A DNA stretch of 64,000 nucleotides from Synaphobranchus kaupii (lineage: Eukaryota; Chordata; Actinopteri; Anguilliformes; Synaphobranchidae): assembly GCA_029718625.1 (NCBI GenBank), contig CM056376.1, positions 95,497,705 through 95,561,704 of the forward strand, written 5' to 3'. Of this stretch, positions 10,595 to 21,796 are shown piece by piece. A program made the translations under genes and the position numbers. Positions within the stretch are counted from its first letter, which is position 1. Each line of letters begins with the position of its first letter. The notes below the pieces were generated by a model, which worked only from the letters and a program-made list of their open reading frames with translations, did no database searches and was not told the origin of the DNA.

Positions 10595-10868
10595 GGTAAT
10601 GATTTACATCAACTGCATCTTCATAAAACATTCATTATTCATTCATGAGCATTACAAAAGCATTACATTACAATTACATAGAGCGTTATGAATGCTTTAT
10701 GTCTGCAGTATTCCTAGATCTGTGAACCTCAGGTCAGATCTATCCCATGAGATGATAAGTAAAACATTATAAAGCATTCACAATGCTCTATGTAATTGTA
10801 ATGTGATGCTTTTGTAATGCTCATGAATGCATAATGAATGCTTTATGAAGCTGTAGTTAATCGTTACC
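10595..10868. mobile_element. palindromic MITE, 274 bp
   Basis: Two arms of about 100-120 bp are near-perfect reverse complements: GGTAATGATTTACATCAACT at the left versus ...AGTTAATCGTTACC at the right. They contain CATGAGCATTACAAAAGCAT and ACATTACAATTACATAGAGC in both arms. There is no coding capacity. This is a non-autonomous, fold-back style DNA element. Confidence 0.85.
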
Positions 10869-11035
10869 AGAAATTCAGATTTCATGTTTTTTACGTATAC
10901 GTATTTACGTAAACTCCAAGAAATCCGTAAGTCTTGTCTAAGAAATGCTGACTGTTTTTAACCCCTTCGTGCAAAGGCTTAATTTCGCCCATTTTCATCT
11001 GTTTTGTACTGTTGTTTAAAGCTTTACAACTCTAG

Positions 11036-13003
11036 GGGCCCTATCTTGCACCCGGCGCTAAGCGGCGCTAACCCAAACGCAAGTGTCTTTGCTATCTTAC
11101 ACCCGGTGCATGGTTCATTATAACGCCTTGCGTTCATGTCGTTTAACTACCATGTATTCTTGCGCCCATTACAAGTGAACTGGGCGTGTTGGTCTTAAGA
11201 TGAGGAGTGGCCAGGATTCTTTTTGGCGTATTGCTATCTTGAGCCAGCAGAAAGCGCTTGCGCTAGAACCACCACAAACCTGGTCTAAAGTCATGTCACA
11301 GTTGTTTACATGTTATTTTAACGGCGCATATAAGTGTGTCTACATAGGCATGTGCACAAAGCGCGTACCCTCCTGTCTGTTACACACAGGGGCGCGCACA
11401 AGCATGACTAAAATATCTAAATCACAATGTGAAATATTATTATTGTGTAGGCTATATAAAAAATGCATAATAATAAAAGGTTCCATAGGTCCACATACCT
11501 TTCCCTCAGCAAAGGGAAACAATGCCACATTACATTGCTCTCAGCCCACTCCATCAACATCCAGGCGATGTGCGATGGTACGGGACAATGGCTATCCATT
11601 AAAAAGGAGCTGATAACACCTATATCAAGCCTAATGCGCAAATTGTCATTTACACCTAATGCGTGAATTGTCATTCAATGGAAAACTTGTGCACTGCAAT
11701 AGACAGACATTTGAGTTTTGAAAATGAGCTTCAGACGTCATTACAATACAGCTCTGTTTATCTAGGAATAAAGCCTAAGTAATTATCTAGGAATACAGCC
11801 AAAGTAAATAGAATGCTTTGTGACTGAAAAAAGTTCAAAACCTTGTCCAGTGAATATTTCTTTTATTGTTTTTCAAATAGCCTAGGCTACAGCGGACTCG
11901 CTGTGCATAAGGTTGTTTCGATAGCCTATGGTTAAAAAACGGAGATAAATGTCACCATGTTAACTGAATTGTAACCTTAGCTATTCTTCGTCCTTCATAT
12001 TTTTTAAATTACAGTGACAAGGTTTCCATACCCTCAGCTTATTAAAACCCCGCCTATTTCACCTGTTATTCCATAACTGAACAAAAGATGTTAAAGAGAA
12101 CTAAGCGTCTAATTAGAAACTAAAACCAATTTGCGGCACGTTACAATTAATTCACAATTAATTTTAATACCATTATCTGCATGTGCGCTTTACAGGAGCA
12201 GGTCTGTTTCCCCTGCTGTAAATTGCACTTTTAACAGTCTTCCTGGGAAAGTGGATTGTTTTAAAGCATTACGCTACCAGTAAAACAGGTTGGTCACATT
12301 TCCATAAGCAGGACATTATAAAACAAGGGAAAATATGCGTGAACCTATGGGTTGCCGACCTGGCAGCTTTATTGTAGTTATTGTCATCATTAAGGCAAAA
12401 TAACATTATTTATTTTATTAATCAAAGTTAGAATGCAGGTAATGAACTTCGGATGAAGCTTGAACATGAGTTCATTGGTTCATTGCATAATCAAACTAAA
12501 TTAGTTAAACAAGCAGGCTAATTTGGCGTTTTCTAAGGTGAGACGGAAGCCATTGGTAGCTTATTCTCAGCTGTTGCACGTGCCTTTAACGAAATTCAAC
12601 CGCATATATTTTGTAAAATAACAGCACTGTCGGGAATTACCGGGAACTCATAATGGTTTGTCCGAATAATATTTATCATAGGCTACTATTGATCCATATA
12701 GCCTATTCCTTGATCGCACTAAACACGCACGAGCATGTCTGTTTCACCATCATATAAGTAATCCGCCATGGTGGAAAAGCAGGCTTTTAAAAGGGAATGG
12801 GATATGACATTTTGATTGGTTTATTGCATGTCACGCCCAAGACACACCTAATGAAGAGACTAGGTTCAGCCCATTAGCACGCTGCGCCATGCTTAGCGCC
12901 CAAAAAACACGCCGTTAAAATAGCAAAAATGGACTTGGACACGCCCTAAATGGACTTTACGCCATGCGCTTAGACCAAGCGCCAAGATCACCAAGATCCT
13001 AGA
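11036..13003. mobile_element. second Harbinger-type element (degenerate ends)
   Basis: The left end GGGCCCTATCTTGCACCCGG is followed by GGCGCTAAGCGGCGCTAA. The right side is rich in the complementary CGCCATGCGCTTAGACCAAG and AGCGCCAAGATC phrases and ends indistinctly near 13003. A short transposase relic lies at 11538-11580. The GGGC(T/C)CTAT start and GC-type internal repeats resemble the elements at 3649 and 30080, but it is a different subfamily. The right boundary is approximate. Confidence 0.55.
11490..11582 (+). pseudogene. Harbinger transposase relic
   Basis: One frame reads KGKQCHITLLSAHSINIQAM followed by CDG. HSINIQAMCD aligns with the HSINVQVTCD core of the transposase fragment at 4.4 kb. 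Only about 30 codons are recognisable. The rest of the surrounding open frame (11200-11613) is not coding-like. Confidence 0.5.
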
Positions 13004-13885
13004 TGTCAACGTTCCACAAACACCAATAATGGCTTAAATTAAAGAAGGACATTGTACCATTTATTATCATGTCTTAAATTAATTTATTTTCATAATTCAT
13101 ATGTAGATTATGGGCAGTGAATTCCGAGTGAAAAAGTTCCACCACTCTAGTTTACAGTGAACCCCTGAGAGTAAAATATGTGACTAAAGTAAAACTTTAC
13201 ATTTTCTGGTTCGTATTTGTACAAAATATGAAACTGATATGTATTACTGCTCAAGTCCCATGAGGTCATTTGAAACAGTGTACCTTGGTGCCCAAAAATC
13301 TATCCAAAAGGGATAATTGTGCATCACAGTAATTCAGGAGATAACTACTCAAAATTTTTTGACTCTTGTAAATATCTTTGCATCCATATCATTAGATCAT
13401 TTCCAACTTCTGCAAAAGATTAGGGGAATGGATATAGGTGTCCAAAAACTTATCCAAACCAATGAAAACCCATGAAAACCTATGCAAACCTATCAAACAT
13501 GAACACAGCTTTATTGTCTATTTGAAGCACATTATTAAAGGCATACTGAACTTTGTTAAAACATGATGTTGTATAGCTACCTGGTCCTGATATGAGTCGT
13601 AATATTCAAGCTCACCTTCATGACTTGCTCCAGTGGTTTGATTTTTACACTTTTTCCAAACAAAGGTTTGGTAGAAGATCCAGTCATTAGCTTATTAACT
13701 TCCTTGTTTCGTTCTTGGTCCCGTAACAGTCCCACTCACTTCTTGAAGTGTGCGTAAGTAAACAAACTGAGCAGAAAAGAAGCTAGCATCAGTTGCTAGT
13801 TCTCAGAAAATAGTTCTTCAAAATCAAATCAATCAAAAATTGCTTCAAAAGTTTCAAACATACAATTCTTGATGTCGTCATTTTG
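13004..13885. other. no gene seen
   Basis: AT-rich non-coding DNA. There is a small internal reiteration at 13460-13495 (CCAATGAAAACCCATGAAAA / CCTATGCAAACCTATC). No domain, RNA gene or terminal repeat recognised. Confidence 0.5.
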
Positions 13886-14617
13886 TATCTGAACAAAAAC
13901 GTCTCCGACGTAAAAAAAAAAAATTATAATTTACTCACGCATAGCCTACAGAACGCTGTCTATAAGTCCTTAATTCCAACTTGCAAAAACTAGGCCTGCC
14001 TTTAAAGTATTGATATCAAAATGTGGCCAAGTTACAACTAACAATATTGCCTATCGTAGCTCACACTAAATAAACTAGCTCTATTCCAAAGCAATACTAT
14101 CCAAACTTTCCTAAATTATTTAATGCAACTTGGCCCTGTGTTTCTTCATCTTAGCACATGAAGAGATTGTGCCTCATGGAACATATGATTTCAATTAATG
14201 TTTTTAACAGTTGATGAATAATTACACTCCAGAAAGGATATGGTTATACTTTGTTGGCAAGGTTACTTCAGAAAATGTACAGGTTTTAAAATGTTAACTG
14301 CTGCTACAGATTTCTTTACAATTCACAAGCAGACATTTATATCAAGAAACATCATGTACAATAGAGAAATGGGGATGAATAAATAAATGCAGATAAAAAT
14401 AAGTAATATTTTTAAAATAGCGTACATATACAAAAGTATCCAGACATGTTTGTGGGTCAGATGATGGAAAATAAGTAATAGTACTAATTTTCTTAACATA
14501 ATAATAGTTATGATATTTGCAAACAGAATTTTGTGAACACAAGGATATCTATGCTCTGTAGGACCACACAGGTTTTGATAGAAATCCAAATATTCCAAAT
14601 AAATAAATCAATAAATA

Positions 14618-14655
14618 CATCATCATCATAATAATAATAATAATAATAATAATAC
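14618..14655. repeat. (CAT)n/(ATA)n microsatellite
   Basis: CATCATCAT followed by about 10 ATA units directly upstream of the SINE; probably the SINE's target site or an expanded A-rich flank. Confidence 0.85.
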
Positions 14656-14661
14656 AGTTTA

Positions 14662-14865
14662 GGCAGCACGGTGGTGCAGTGGTTAGCACTGTCGCCTGAC
14701 AGCAAGAAGGTACCGAGTTCGAATCCCGGCCGAGGGCCTTTCTCTGCGGACTTTGCATGTTCTCTCCCTGTCTGCGTGGGTTTCCTCTGGGTACTCCGGT
14801 TTCCTCCCACAATCCAAAGACATGCAGGTTAGACTAATTGGAGACTCTAAATTGCCCATAGGTAC

Positions 14866-14918
<53 letters not shown>

Positions 14919-15057
14919 TGAATGGTGTGTGTACCCTGTGATGGATTGGCGGCCTATCCAGGGTGTATTCCTGCCTCTCACCCAATGCATGCTGGGATGG
15001 GCTCCAGCACCCCTCACGACCCTGATCAGGAATAAGCAGGTTAGATGATGGATGGAT
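14662..15057 (+). mobile_element. tRNA-headed SINE, about 400 bp
   Basis: The head contains an A-box-like TGGTGCAGTGG and a B box GAGTTCGAATCCC, i.e. an RNA polymerase III promoter of tRNA origin. The body reads GTTTCCTCTGGGTACTCCGG, TCCCACAATCCAAAGACATG, then CTAAATTGCCCATAGG, a (GT)24 run, GGATTGGCGGCCTATCCAGG and GCATGCTGGGATGGGCTCCA. The tail is ATGATGGATGGAT. This whole layout is a very common interspersed repeat in bony fish. Its 3' tail resembles RTE-type LINE ends, so it probably borrowed that machinery (inference). Confidence 0.85.
14868..14916. repeat. (GT)n microsatellite inside the SINE
   Basis: About 24 uninterrupted GT units. It marks a normally short GTGTGAGT stretch of the SINE that has expanded here. 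Confidence 0.95.
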
Positions 15058-15521
15058 AATACATTTTATTAATTCTTTCATAGACCCAAAGCAGTGGATG
15101 CAGACAATTATTCAAACATGCCCTATAGTGTCGTCATTTTTCTGTTTAATTTCTAAGTGCAACACATCTGTATCAGAGTATTTCCACTATAAATTATTCT
15201 CATTTTGCAGTTTTATGTGGAACATACAGTTTCATTGACCACATTCTCTTGAGATGGTAAGATGAAGAAATGCAGGGCCAAGTTGCATTAAATCATTTAG
15301 GAAAGTTTGGATAGCATTGCTTTGGAATAGAGCTAGTTTATTTAGTGTGAGCTACGATAGGCAATATTGTTAGTTGTAACTTGGTCACATTTTGATATCA
15401 ATACTTTTAAAGGCAGGCCTAGTTTTTGCAAGTTGGAATTAAGGACTTGTAGACAGCGCTCTGTAGGCTATGCATGAGTAACTTGGCTTTTTTTATGTCG
15501 GAGACGTTTGTGTTCAGATAT

Positions 15522-16800
15522 CACTTATTTTTGGTAGCTAACTAATGATGAACAATGCATGAAGATAATGACATCGAGAGAGACATGCATACAGAATAGT
15601 ACATGTATTCCAAATAAATGCATGCAGACATTCACGTAACCATAACGGCCTCTACTGACGAGAATGATAACATTTCTCCTATTAGCGATAGCCTACAATT
15701 ACATTAAAAGAGTTTGTAGATGAGCTGTATTTAATGTCGAATGAAATACAATGAACAGCACCACCTGAACTATGGATCATCAAGACGCATGTAAATTTAT
15801 TAACCAAGTCTATATGGAGACATGCATGCACAATAGGCTAGACGCAAACACACTGTATCTGAAAGAAATACATACAGCCTAAAATATGGAAATACAGCTG
15901 TAAAATAGGCGTATTAGTATTCTATAGAAATAACGTTAGGCTATTGAACACTGGCTTGTCGGATGCATAACTCCAAGCTTCCATGTGTGGGCTACGAGCT
16001 GCCGAACTTCATAAGCACAGCATAATACCTTCGCGTTTTTTCTTTCTTCCCGGTAGTGTAGTCTAACGTTGTCTGCAGGAAATCTTTTGGTACCGGACCA
16101 TGTAGCTAGGTTTAGTTTAGTTTTCTGTAGTGCAATGGATGTAAAGCATGTTGATTCGCTTCGTAGTAGCCTAGCTTGTATCTGCTTCCTGACTAGCAGC
16201 TGACTAACGTTTCTCTGGCAAAACTAACGTTGGCTAACAAGCTTAATTGGACAACGCATATTTCCCAGGAATCTTAGCCAGCAAGAAAAATGTTCGGAGG
16301 CTATAGTAATTTTTTTAAAGTGATTAACCATGAATCAGATATGTTTAGGGAATTGAAGGTTTATAAATCCGATGTCTTAAGGGATTGCAGCTTATAGTAG
16401 GCTATCATCAATTCTTAATGTATTATCGTACATTCTTAATTTTCCTAATAGTTAATTTTATGGTGACATTGTGCTCTGTGTGAAAAGGATAAACTGAACA
16501 GAGCTGAAGTGAAGAAATGAATGAAGACATAACCGCAGCGGAAGAGGACAGCAGGCTCCACACAGGACAAATTTTTTTTGTCGCCATTTGTGTGAGATTA
16601 AAACATGTAGCCAATGGCACAGTTATTTATAGAATTATTTTTTTACATTAATGCAAGAACACGATGTTAACCAGATGATATTCTGCGTTGAAACTTTTTT
16701 CTTTGCTTGACAAATGGCCATGGGATGCCTGTTCCCACAACGTTAGCTAGCCCATTGCATTACTGTCGTGGTGTCCAGTGACTGAATTGTTTAACTAACA
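15522..16800. other. no gene seen
   Basis: Non-coding. Many GCTAAC/TAACGTTA-type short words, usual in fish intergenic DNA. No ORF with family signature, no clear terminal repeat. Confidence 0.5.
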
Positions 16801-17095
16801 GGCTACAAGTGAACAGTTAATATTGTAAATGTGTCTTTGCCTTTGCAATAAAAAAACATTCTTGCATGAGAAAACCAGAACATCTGCACACTGTTTGAGT
16901 CCAAAATGAAATTACACTTTAATATCAACCAGGCGAGGTACGAACCCACGTCTCTCGCAATACTAAGGCTTGACGATATATTGATATAGTGCAAGTGAAA
17001 TACAAGTGAAACATTGAACAGTTAATATTGGAAACCTCTTTTGCCTTTGCAATAAAAATACGTTAATGTGTTAATGTGAAAATAATAACAGTGTA
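16801..17095. repeat. about 200-bp-spaced direct duplication
   Basis: GAACAGTTAATATTG followed by CTTTTGCCTTTGCAATAAAA occurs at 16811-16853 and again at 17014-17058. Between the copies is a truncated tRNA-like B-box region (minus-strand GTGGGTTCGTACCTCG near 16950) followed by GACGATATATTGATATA, a phrase seen at the ends of some fish hAT elements. This is a small nested repeat unit. Confidence 0.55.
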
Positions 17096-17147
17096 ATAAA
17101 TGAAAAGTACTTAACAGTTGCACATTGTTCTTGTGGAAAATAAGCAT

Positions 17148-17219
17148 GTGCCCTGCTGGGCTTGAACCCACAATTCTCTGTGTCAGAGACAGCAACTCTG
17201 ACCATTAGGCCACAGTAGC
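17148..17219 (-). repeat. tRNA-derived repeat head (not a functional tRNA)
   Basis: The minus strand reads GTGGCCTAATGGTCAGAG (A-box region) and GTGGGTTCAAGCCCAGC (B box and T-loop). The T stem has a mismatch and no matching acceptor stem is present, so this is a SINE head or decayed tRNA rather than a working gene. Confidence 0.55.
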
Positions 17220-17671
17220 TTCTAGGAAATGATGAGCAGGTATACGGACCATACCCTCAAAGAATAATTCTCCCCATTGGATAACATCGCGACAGAGGCA
17301 GGCTGTTTGGCAGGAAAAATAGGAAGAAGAAGGAGAAAAAGGGCAAAATAATGGGGCTTTATTGTGTGGATGTGTGAAGTTGTATCTGAATGCTGTGTGG
17401 TTACATGAGGTCAGAACATACAGAAGTTAATGTTTTTAAGGGCTGAGAGTCTATGGTAATTGTGGTTACTTCTGTAGGAAACCCTGAAAAGTGCCAAACT
17501 CTCGGTGCTGTATAGGTATAGGGCATGTCCCGCCAAGCCATAACTTGGCGGAAGGCATACCTGCCATCCCAATATCGACATAATCCATGTTGTTTTTTGA
17601 GACCTGTTTCACCATGCAATTAGGGACTTCCGCAGAAACAAGGCTGATGGATCGCCTGGGGTCGTCCCTTA
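17220..17671. other. no gene seen; presumed decayed 3' end of a gypsy-type element
   Basis: This lies immediately upstream of a polypurine tract and LTR, where the end of pol/3' UTR would be. No protein motif is left. It contains a perfect 8-bp hairpin CCGCCAAG-CCATAA-CTTGGCGG at 17530-17551. Confidence 0.4.
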
Positions 17672-17683
17672 GGAGGGGGGTCC
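17671..17683 (+). other. polypurine tract of an LTR retrotransposon
   Basis: AGGAGGGGGG followed by TCC sits directly before the LTR's TGTCATGG. This is the plus-strand primer site position in gypsy-type elements. Confidence 0.7.
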
Positions 17684-18300
17684 TGTCATGGTTTCTGCCA
17701 GCCCCAGGTTATTTCTACAGTCTTTCTTTTAGTGACGTCAGGGTACTCTATCGGATTTTCCGTCTCTATTCGGGTTTTTGGATCTTGCTCGGCTATTATT
17801 CCATACACTTGTTTTTGGTTTCCTGCCGGTTATAAATAGCCCAGGACTTCCGCATTCAAGCACTTCGATATTGTCTTTGCTATGTTGACAACGAAGTCGG
17901 TAAGGTATAGGAAATTCTGTCGCTGCATTTCTCTTTATCCTTTATTCTTGTTACCTGTTATCTTTTGTGTTCAGCTCTTTCGCCACAAGAGCTCTGGATA
18001 ACAGGTTTTCTTTTCTATTCTTTTCCTTCACTTGTTTTATCGAGTTTTGCCTTGTTTTCCACTACCTCTTGTTACGCCTAATTATTTAGTGCATGAGGTT
18101 CTTTTGTTAGGTATTCTCGCTGTTTATCGAGATCACCTCAGTTTTTGAGGTTGCTTTGTTTTGCCTTGTGCTAGGGAAGTTTTGCTCCCAATCCTGTGTT
18201 ATCTCCGTCCTGGTGCGGCTACTTCCGCTTTTGTGGCATATCTTTCTAGATACGCTTTTAGAAATCCTTATCGGTCACGTTTGGTTCTCTGAACCTTACA
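17684..18300 (+). mobile_element. gypsy-like 3' LTR, 617 bp
   Basis: Starts TGTCATGGTTTCTGCC and ends CTGAACCTTACA, i.e. TG...CA ends, immediately after a polypurine tract. It contains GGTTATAAATAGCCC (TATA box at 17831) about 150 bp in, as expected of the U3/R boundary. The matching 5' LTR and the gag-pol body are not in the window. It is probably a truncated insertion. Related LTR pieces ending in CCCTTACA occur at 24545-24841 and 50760-51045. Confidence 0.75.
17831..17838 (+). promoter_or_regulatory. TATA box of the LTR
   Basis: TATAAATA within the LTR, placed where U3 promoters of gypsy-type LTRs lie. Confidence 0.5.
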
Positions 18301-19064
18301 CTCCCCCTCACAGGAAGAATTTGTTGCAAAAAGAAATGCAACATTAGTTGTAATTTGTAGAATGTATACTTGTACTTTGGAACTTTATTGAGAAAGACGA
18401 TATTTTAAATGTGATTCGTTATCTGTTAGGTAGCCTACTCTGTTGAGAAATAAACTAGTTTAAAACGATTGAATAGTTTAATTTCATCTTTATTTGTTTA
18501 GCCAGGATTGCCAGCACTCAGTGTAACTTTTCCACTGTTGCTAGGAAAACATTATTCAAAAAAAATGTAAAATAGAATGTGGAAAGAAAATGGTTTTGTT
18601 GTTGTTTGTTCTATTTATTTTAAGTTTTATTTATTTGTATAGTTGCTCTTTTATTTTATTTTTCTAATTTTGGTTATTTAAAAGAGGTTTGTAATTGTGG
18701 ATTAAAATGTTAACTTACCTATTTTGTCACTCCAGTTAATTCCCTATTGTGATACTGCAGCTTGAATGTTACATTTTTAAACTGGAGAACAGTGATATAC
18801 AGCCTCCTGTAATCTCCTGGATCCATTCTAGACACCACCTTTTTTCCACCCATTCACAGATGAGTCCCCTTATTTTAGGGTAAGCAACATGCATTATTAA
18901 TATCATGTTGGATCATGGACTTTATCCTGGATTGATAGATGAGTAGGCATATTATCTGAATATGATGGTGTCGTGGTGCTTCAACCAGAGTATTAAACAA
19001 CTGCCTAATTTCTTTCTCCAAAATCACCCTAATCATTCATTCTTTCCAAATAGAGCTAGTCAAG
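18301..19064. other. no gene seen
   Basis: T-rich non-coding DNA with no recognisable element ends or ORFs. Confidence 0.5.
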
Positions 19065-19200
19065 TTATAAGCAGCATGTATCTGGTGAAATTATTGTATT
19101 CCTGTATTTTTTCATATCGCAATATATATCGCAAAAAAAAAAAGACATCACAATGTCATTTTTTCCCCCAATATCATGCAGCCCTATCACCCAGACCTGA
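19065..19200 (-). repeat. hAT-like element end (relic)
   Basis: The minus strand from about 19189 reads AGGGCTGCATGATATTGGGG followed by AAAAAATGACATTGTGATG, an A-tract and GCGATATATATTGCGATATG. The AGGGCTGCA.GATATTG start is a common terminal motif of non-autonomous DNA elements in fish. The other end was not identified. Confidence 0.5.
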
Positions 19201-20050
19201 TTATTTGAATTATCACAGGTCAATGGGGTGTCAGCCTTGATTGCAGCGACAGCCACTTTTAATAAATCTGTGACGATCTTAGAGGTATTTGTTGCCATTT
19301 TAAAGGGCTGTTTCAGAGCGACCACGACTCCGTTTACGGTTCAAAAAATGCCAAAATCGGGGGTGGGAAAGATACTCATGAAAGAGTTGGGCTCGAGTTA
19401 GCAAGCCACACCCTATTTTTCTCTTTCTTTCATGTGTAGGCCTATGCTCATTCACAGCCATAATTAGTTTTGTTCGAGCTGCTCGCTCCGGCTGCTGAGC
19501 CTGGACTGACCCCACACACTTACAACCCAGTGCAGGAGATGCATAGATGGATACCACAATTTCCTAAATTATGTCGTGTTGTATGGCAGATTTTGCTATT
19601 TTACTGCATAACAGCTTTGATAGCCTTAGAAACAAATAGGGTACGTTTACATTAATGTAGGCTAGGCTACATATAGTTAAAGCTCTCATCATAATTTGGA
19701 TAATTTTCTAGCAACAGTTAACGTTATTAAAAACGGCTAAGTTAGCCATGAATTAATTTAGGCTACAATGAAACGTGTAGTAACTTCGCTAAATTGAGGT
19801 CATAGCCACATTAAAACTTTAGGAACATTATCTAATTTCAGTCAAAACCGCATAAACACAAACATTGACCAGTCATAACCATTTAACTGTTAGCTAAGTT
19901 AACTAACGTAGGTATCTTGTGGGCTACTGTGTCTTTGTGGTTCGTTCCATAAAGTGCATTTTTAGATCAGTCCTGCTTTTCCCATGGCCTCACAAATCGG
20001 GAGAATAGCTGAGGGTGAGAAAAAAAATGTGATTGCTGCGATTAAATTAA
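19201..20050. other. no gene seen
   Basis: No coding signature. Many TAACGTTA/GCTAACGT words. Nothing further supported. Confidence 0.5.
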
Positions 20051-20172
20051 TTATAGGTTTAGGTTTATTTATTTTAAAAAGGGACAATGCACATTCATAA
20101 ACGTAATGTAAAATATGCCAGATTAATTGGGGCTAATTTTCATCTGTAGTCCCTGGGCAGGTTGATGGAGAA
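20051..20172 (-). repeat. LINE-like 3' tail fragment
   Basis: The minus strand reads CCTGCCCAGGGACTACAGAT, GAAAATTAGCCCCAATTAAT, then TGTCCCTTTTTAAAATAAAT and AAACC. It is a short, widely dispersed fish repeat with an AATAAATAAA-type end, probably a LINE 3' end. Confidence 0.55.
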
Positions 20173-20464
20173 ACGTTTGGAAAAAAAAAACCTAGGCTAT
20201 TAGACTAGATTTCCCGTGTCATAACCTTAAATGCCCGTTTGCCTTCGGAAAGTTGGAAAAACTTACCCTTTAATGATAAAAAAAAATTTTTTTAAACCCA
20301 AATAGGCCTACAGCATGAATCACAAGGTAATCGATTCACTTGCAAGATAGCTGTGGCTACCCACACACACTAAACCGAGGCCGATGGACTCCTTTGCACT
20401 TCGTCCCCAGGCTCCACCCGACCCCACCCCGCCCTGCCCCACGGACTATGATTGGACAGTAGAT

Positions 20465-20815
20465 TACATTTCATTTTGGCACTTTGATAAAAAGCAATGA
20501 CAGACCGCTCTGCAGGTCAATAAAGAGAATCGCAAGGATTGCTTTGAATTGTGTCTTGTTCTGTGCAGCACCCAGTGGTCACAGAGCAAAATGCAATGGG
20601 CACATTTACATTTCAATTTTGGCACGAAAACCACACATTGCCATTGAAAAGCAATGACAGGCCACTCAGCAGTCCAATAAATACAATCACGAGGATTGCT
20701 TTGAATTGTGTCACATTCTGTGTGGCAGCCTATGCTAACAGAGCTAAATGCAATGGGCATGTTAACATTTCAGTTTTGGCATAAAAACCGTGCACTGACG
20801 TTGGAAAGTAATACC
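20465..20815. repeat. tandem repeat, about 145-155-bp unit, 2.3 copies
   Basis: Units start at about 20465, 20608 and 20764 with ACATTTCA(A/G)TTTTGGC. The first two contain AAAGCAATGACAG(A/G)CC, CAATAAA, GGATTGCTTTGAATTGTGTC and GC(A)AATGCAATGGGCA. The copies have drifted by point changes and a 12-13-bp length difference. Confidence 0.75.
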
Positions 20816-21140
20816 CCACACACTTCACCCCGTATTGTATTTTAGTATTAGAGTTTTTAGAAAACACGCAATGAAATACAATGCAATATGCGTTTTGTTT
20901 TTAATTATGGCATGATAGATGCATGTTGTTATGTAAAAGCACTCTCAGATATGTATTAAATTTCACAATGTGTTGCTAAATCGATTGCATTTAATAAAGT
21001 CACTGAAAATCTTCAATAATTTTGGATAAATTTTTTTACTTAGAAAAATCAACATAGAAAAAGGTAACACTAATGTTAGCTAAATTGCTAACATTTTTTT
21101 CAGTTTGCTAGCTGTCTAGCTTAGGGGTTCCCAAACTAAT
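20816..21140. other. no gene seen
   Basis: AT-rich, no signature. Confidence 0.5.
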
Positions 21141-21149
21141 GGGAAAAAA

Positions 21150-21330
21150 GTTATATAAATACTCAACTTGATATCAACTGATATCAATTGAATATCAGTT
21201 CAGTGTTAATTTAAAGTCAATTGCATGTCAGGTGATTGTCCACAAACTCCACAAACAGGTGAGTGTCAAGAAACACTGTATTATTCAGTTGATATCAACT
21301 TGAGTGTCAACATTGGACACTCAAAATAAA
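21150..21330. repeat. inverted repeat built on TTGATATCAA
   Basis: CAACTTGATATCAACTGATA at 21165 and CAGTTGATATCAACTTGAGT at 21286 are mutual inverse repeats, and each contains a perfect TTGATATCAA palindrome. GTGTCAA/TTGACACT words flank them. This is probably the two ends of a small non-autonomous DNA element of about 180 bp. Confidence 0.45.
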
Positions 21331-21780
21331 GTGGTACCAATAATTATAATAAAAACCTATAATAACTATTATTACTCGAAATTATATTTCATTATTGAAT
21401 GTTATATATTTGTTTAGTTATCTTGGTTGGCATTATTCAGAAGCCCTAATATTGCTATCATTCTGTTTCACCTACTCTATTGGCTTATTCCAAAACGTGT
21501 TTTTTAATAGCTTGTAGTTTGCGCGCTTAGGGCACTGTATGCTATATTAACGTTACCTGTTTACAGCTAAACTTCCGCAAGTAAGTTCACGAGAAGTAGA
21601 GATATCTTTCAAGGTAATTTTGAAATATTTTAGCCAGCAAGCCATCGATTTTTAAAGCGAACACATTCCGCTACTAGCACGTCAGGTCCAAACGGGTCAA
21701 GTACCAAAGCAATCGCCAAAAAATCGAGGAAATATGCCCCATCTCGAAATATGAGACATCATACATAAAGTTTGGGTTTT
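21331..21780. other. no gene seen
   Basis: Non-coding stretch upstream of the hAT transposase relic. It presumably contains the element's 5' end, but no terminal repeat could be fixed. Confidence 0.4.
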
Positions 21781-21796
21781 TATCCATCAAAAAAAG

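Larger units (their letters stand above)
13886..15521. mobile_element. inverted-repeat element with about 285-bp arms, carrying a SINE
   Basis: The left arm 13886-14172 and right arm 15239-15521 are reverse complements at high identity, e.g. CTGAACAAAAACGTCTCCGA at left versus TCGGAGACGTTTGTGTTCAG at right, and AGGCCTGCCTTTAAAGTATT at left versus AATACTTTTAAAGGCAGGCC at right. The interior has no coding signal and contains a SINE (14662-15057). It is either a long-arm fold-back DNA element or a local inverted duplication; the target duplication was not identified. Confidence 0.75.

Noticed and set aside
11200..11613. 137-codon plus-strand ORF as a gene
   Set aside because: Only about 30 codons in a different frame (11490-11582) show Harbinger similarity; the rest reads as low-quality cysteine-rich noise.
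17148..17219. Minus-strand tRNA gene
   Set aside because: A and B boxes are present, but the T stem is mismatched and there is no acceptor stem; better explained as a SINE head.
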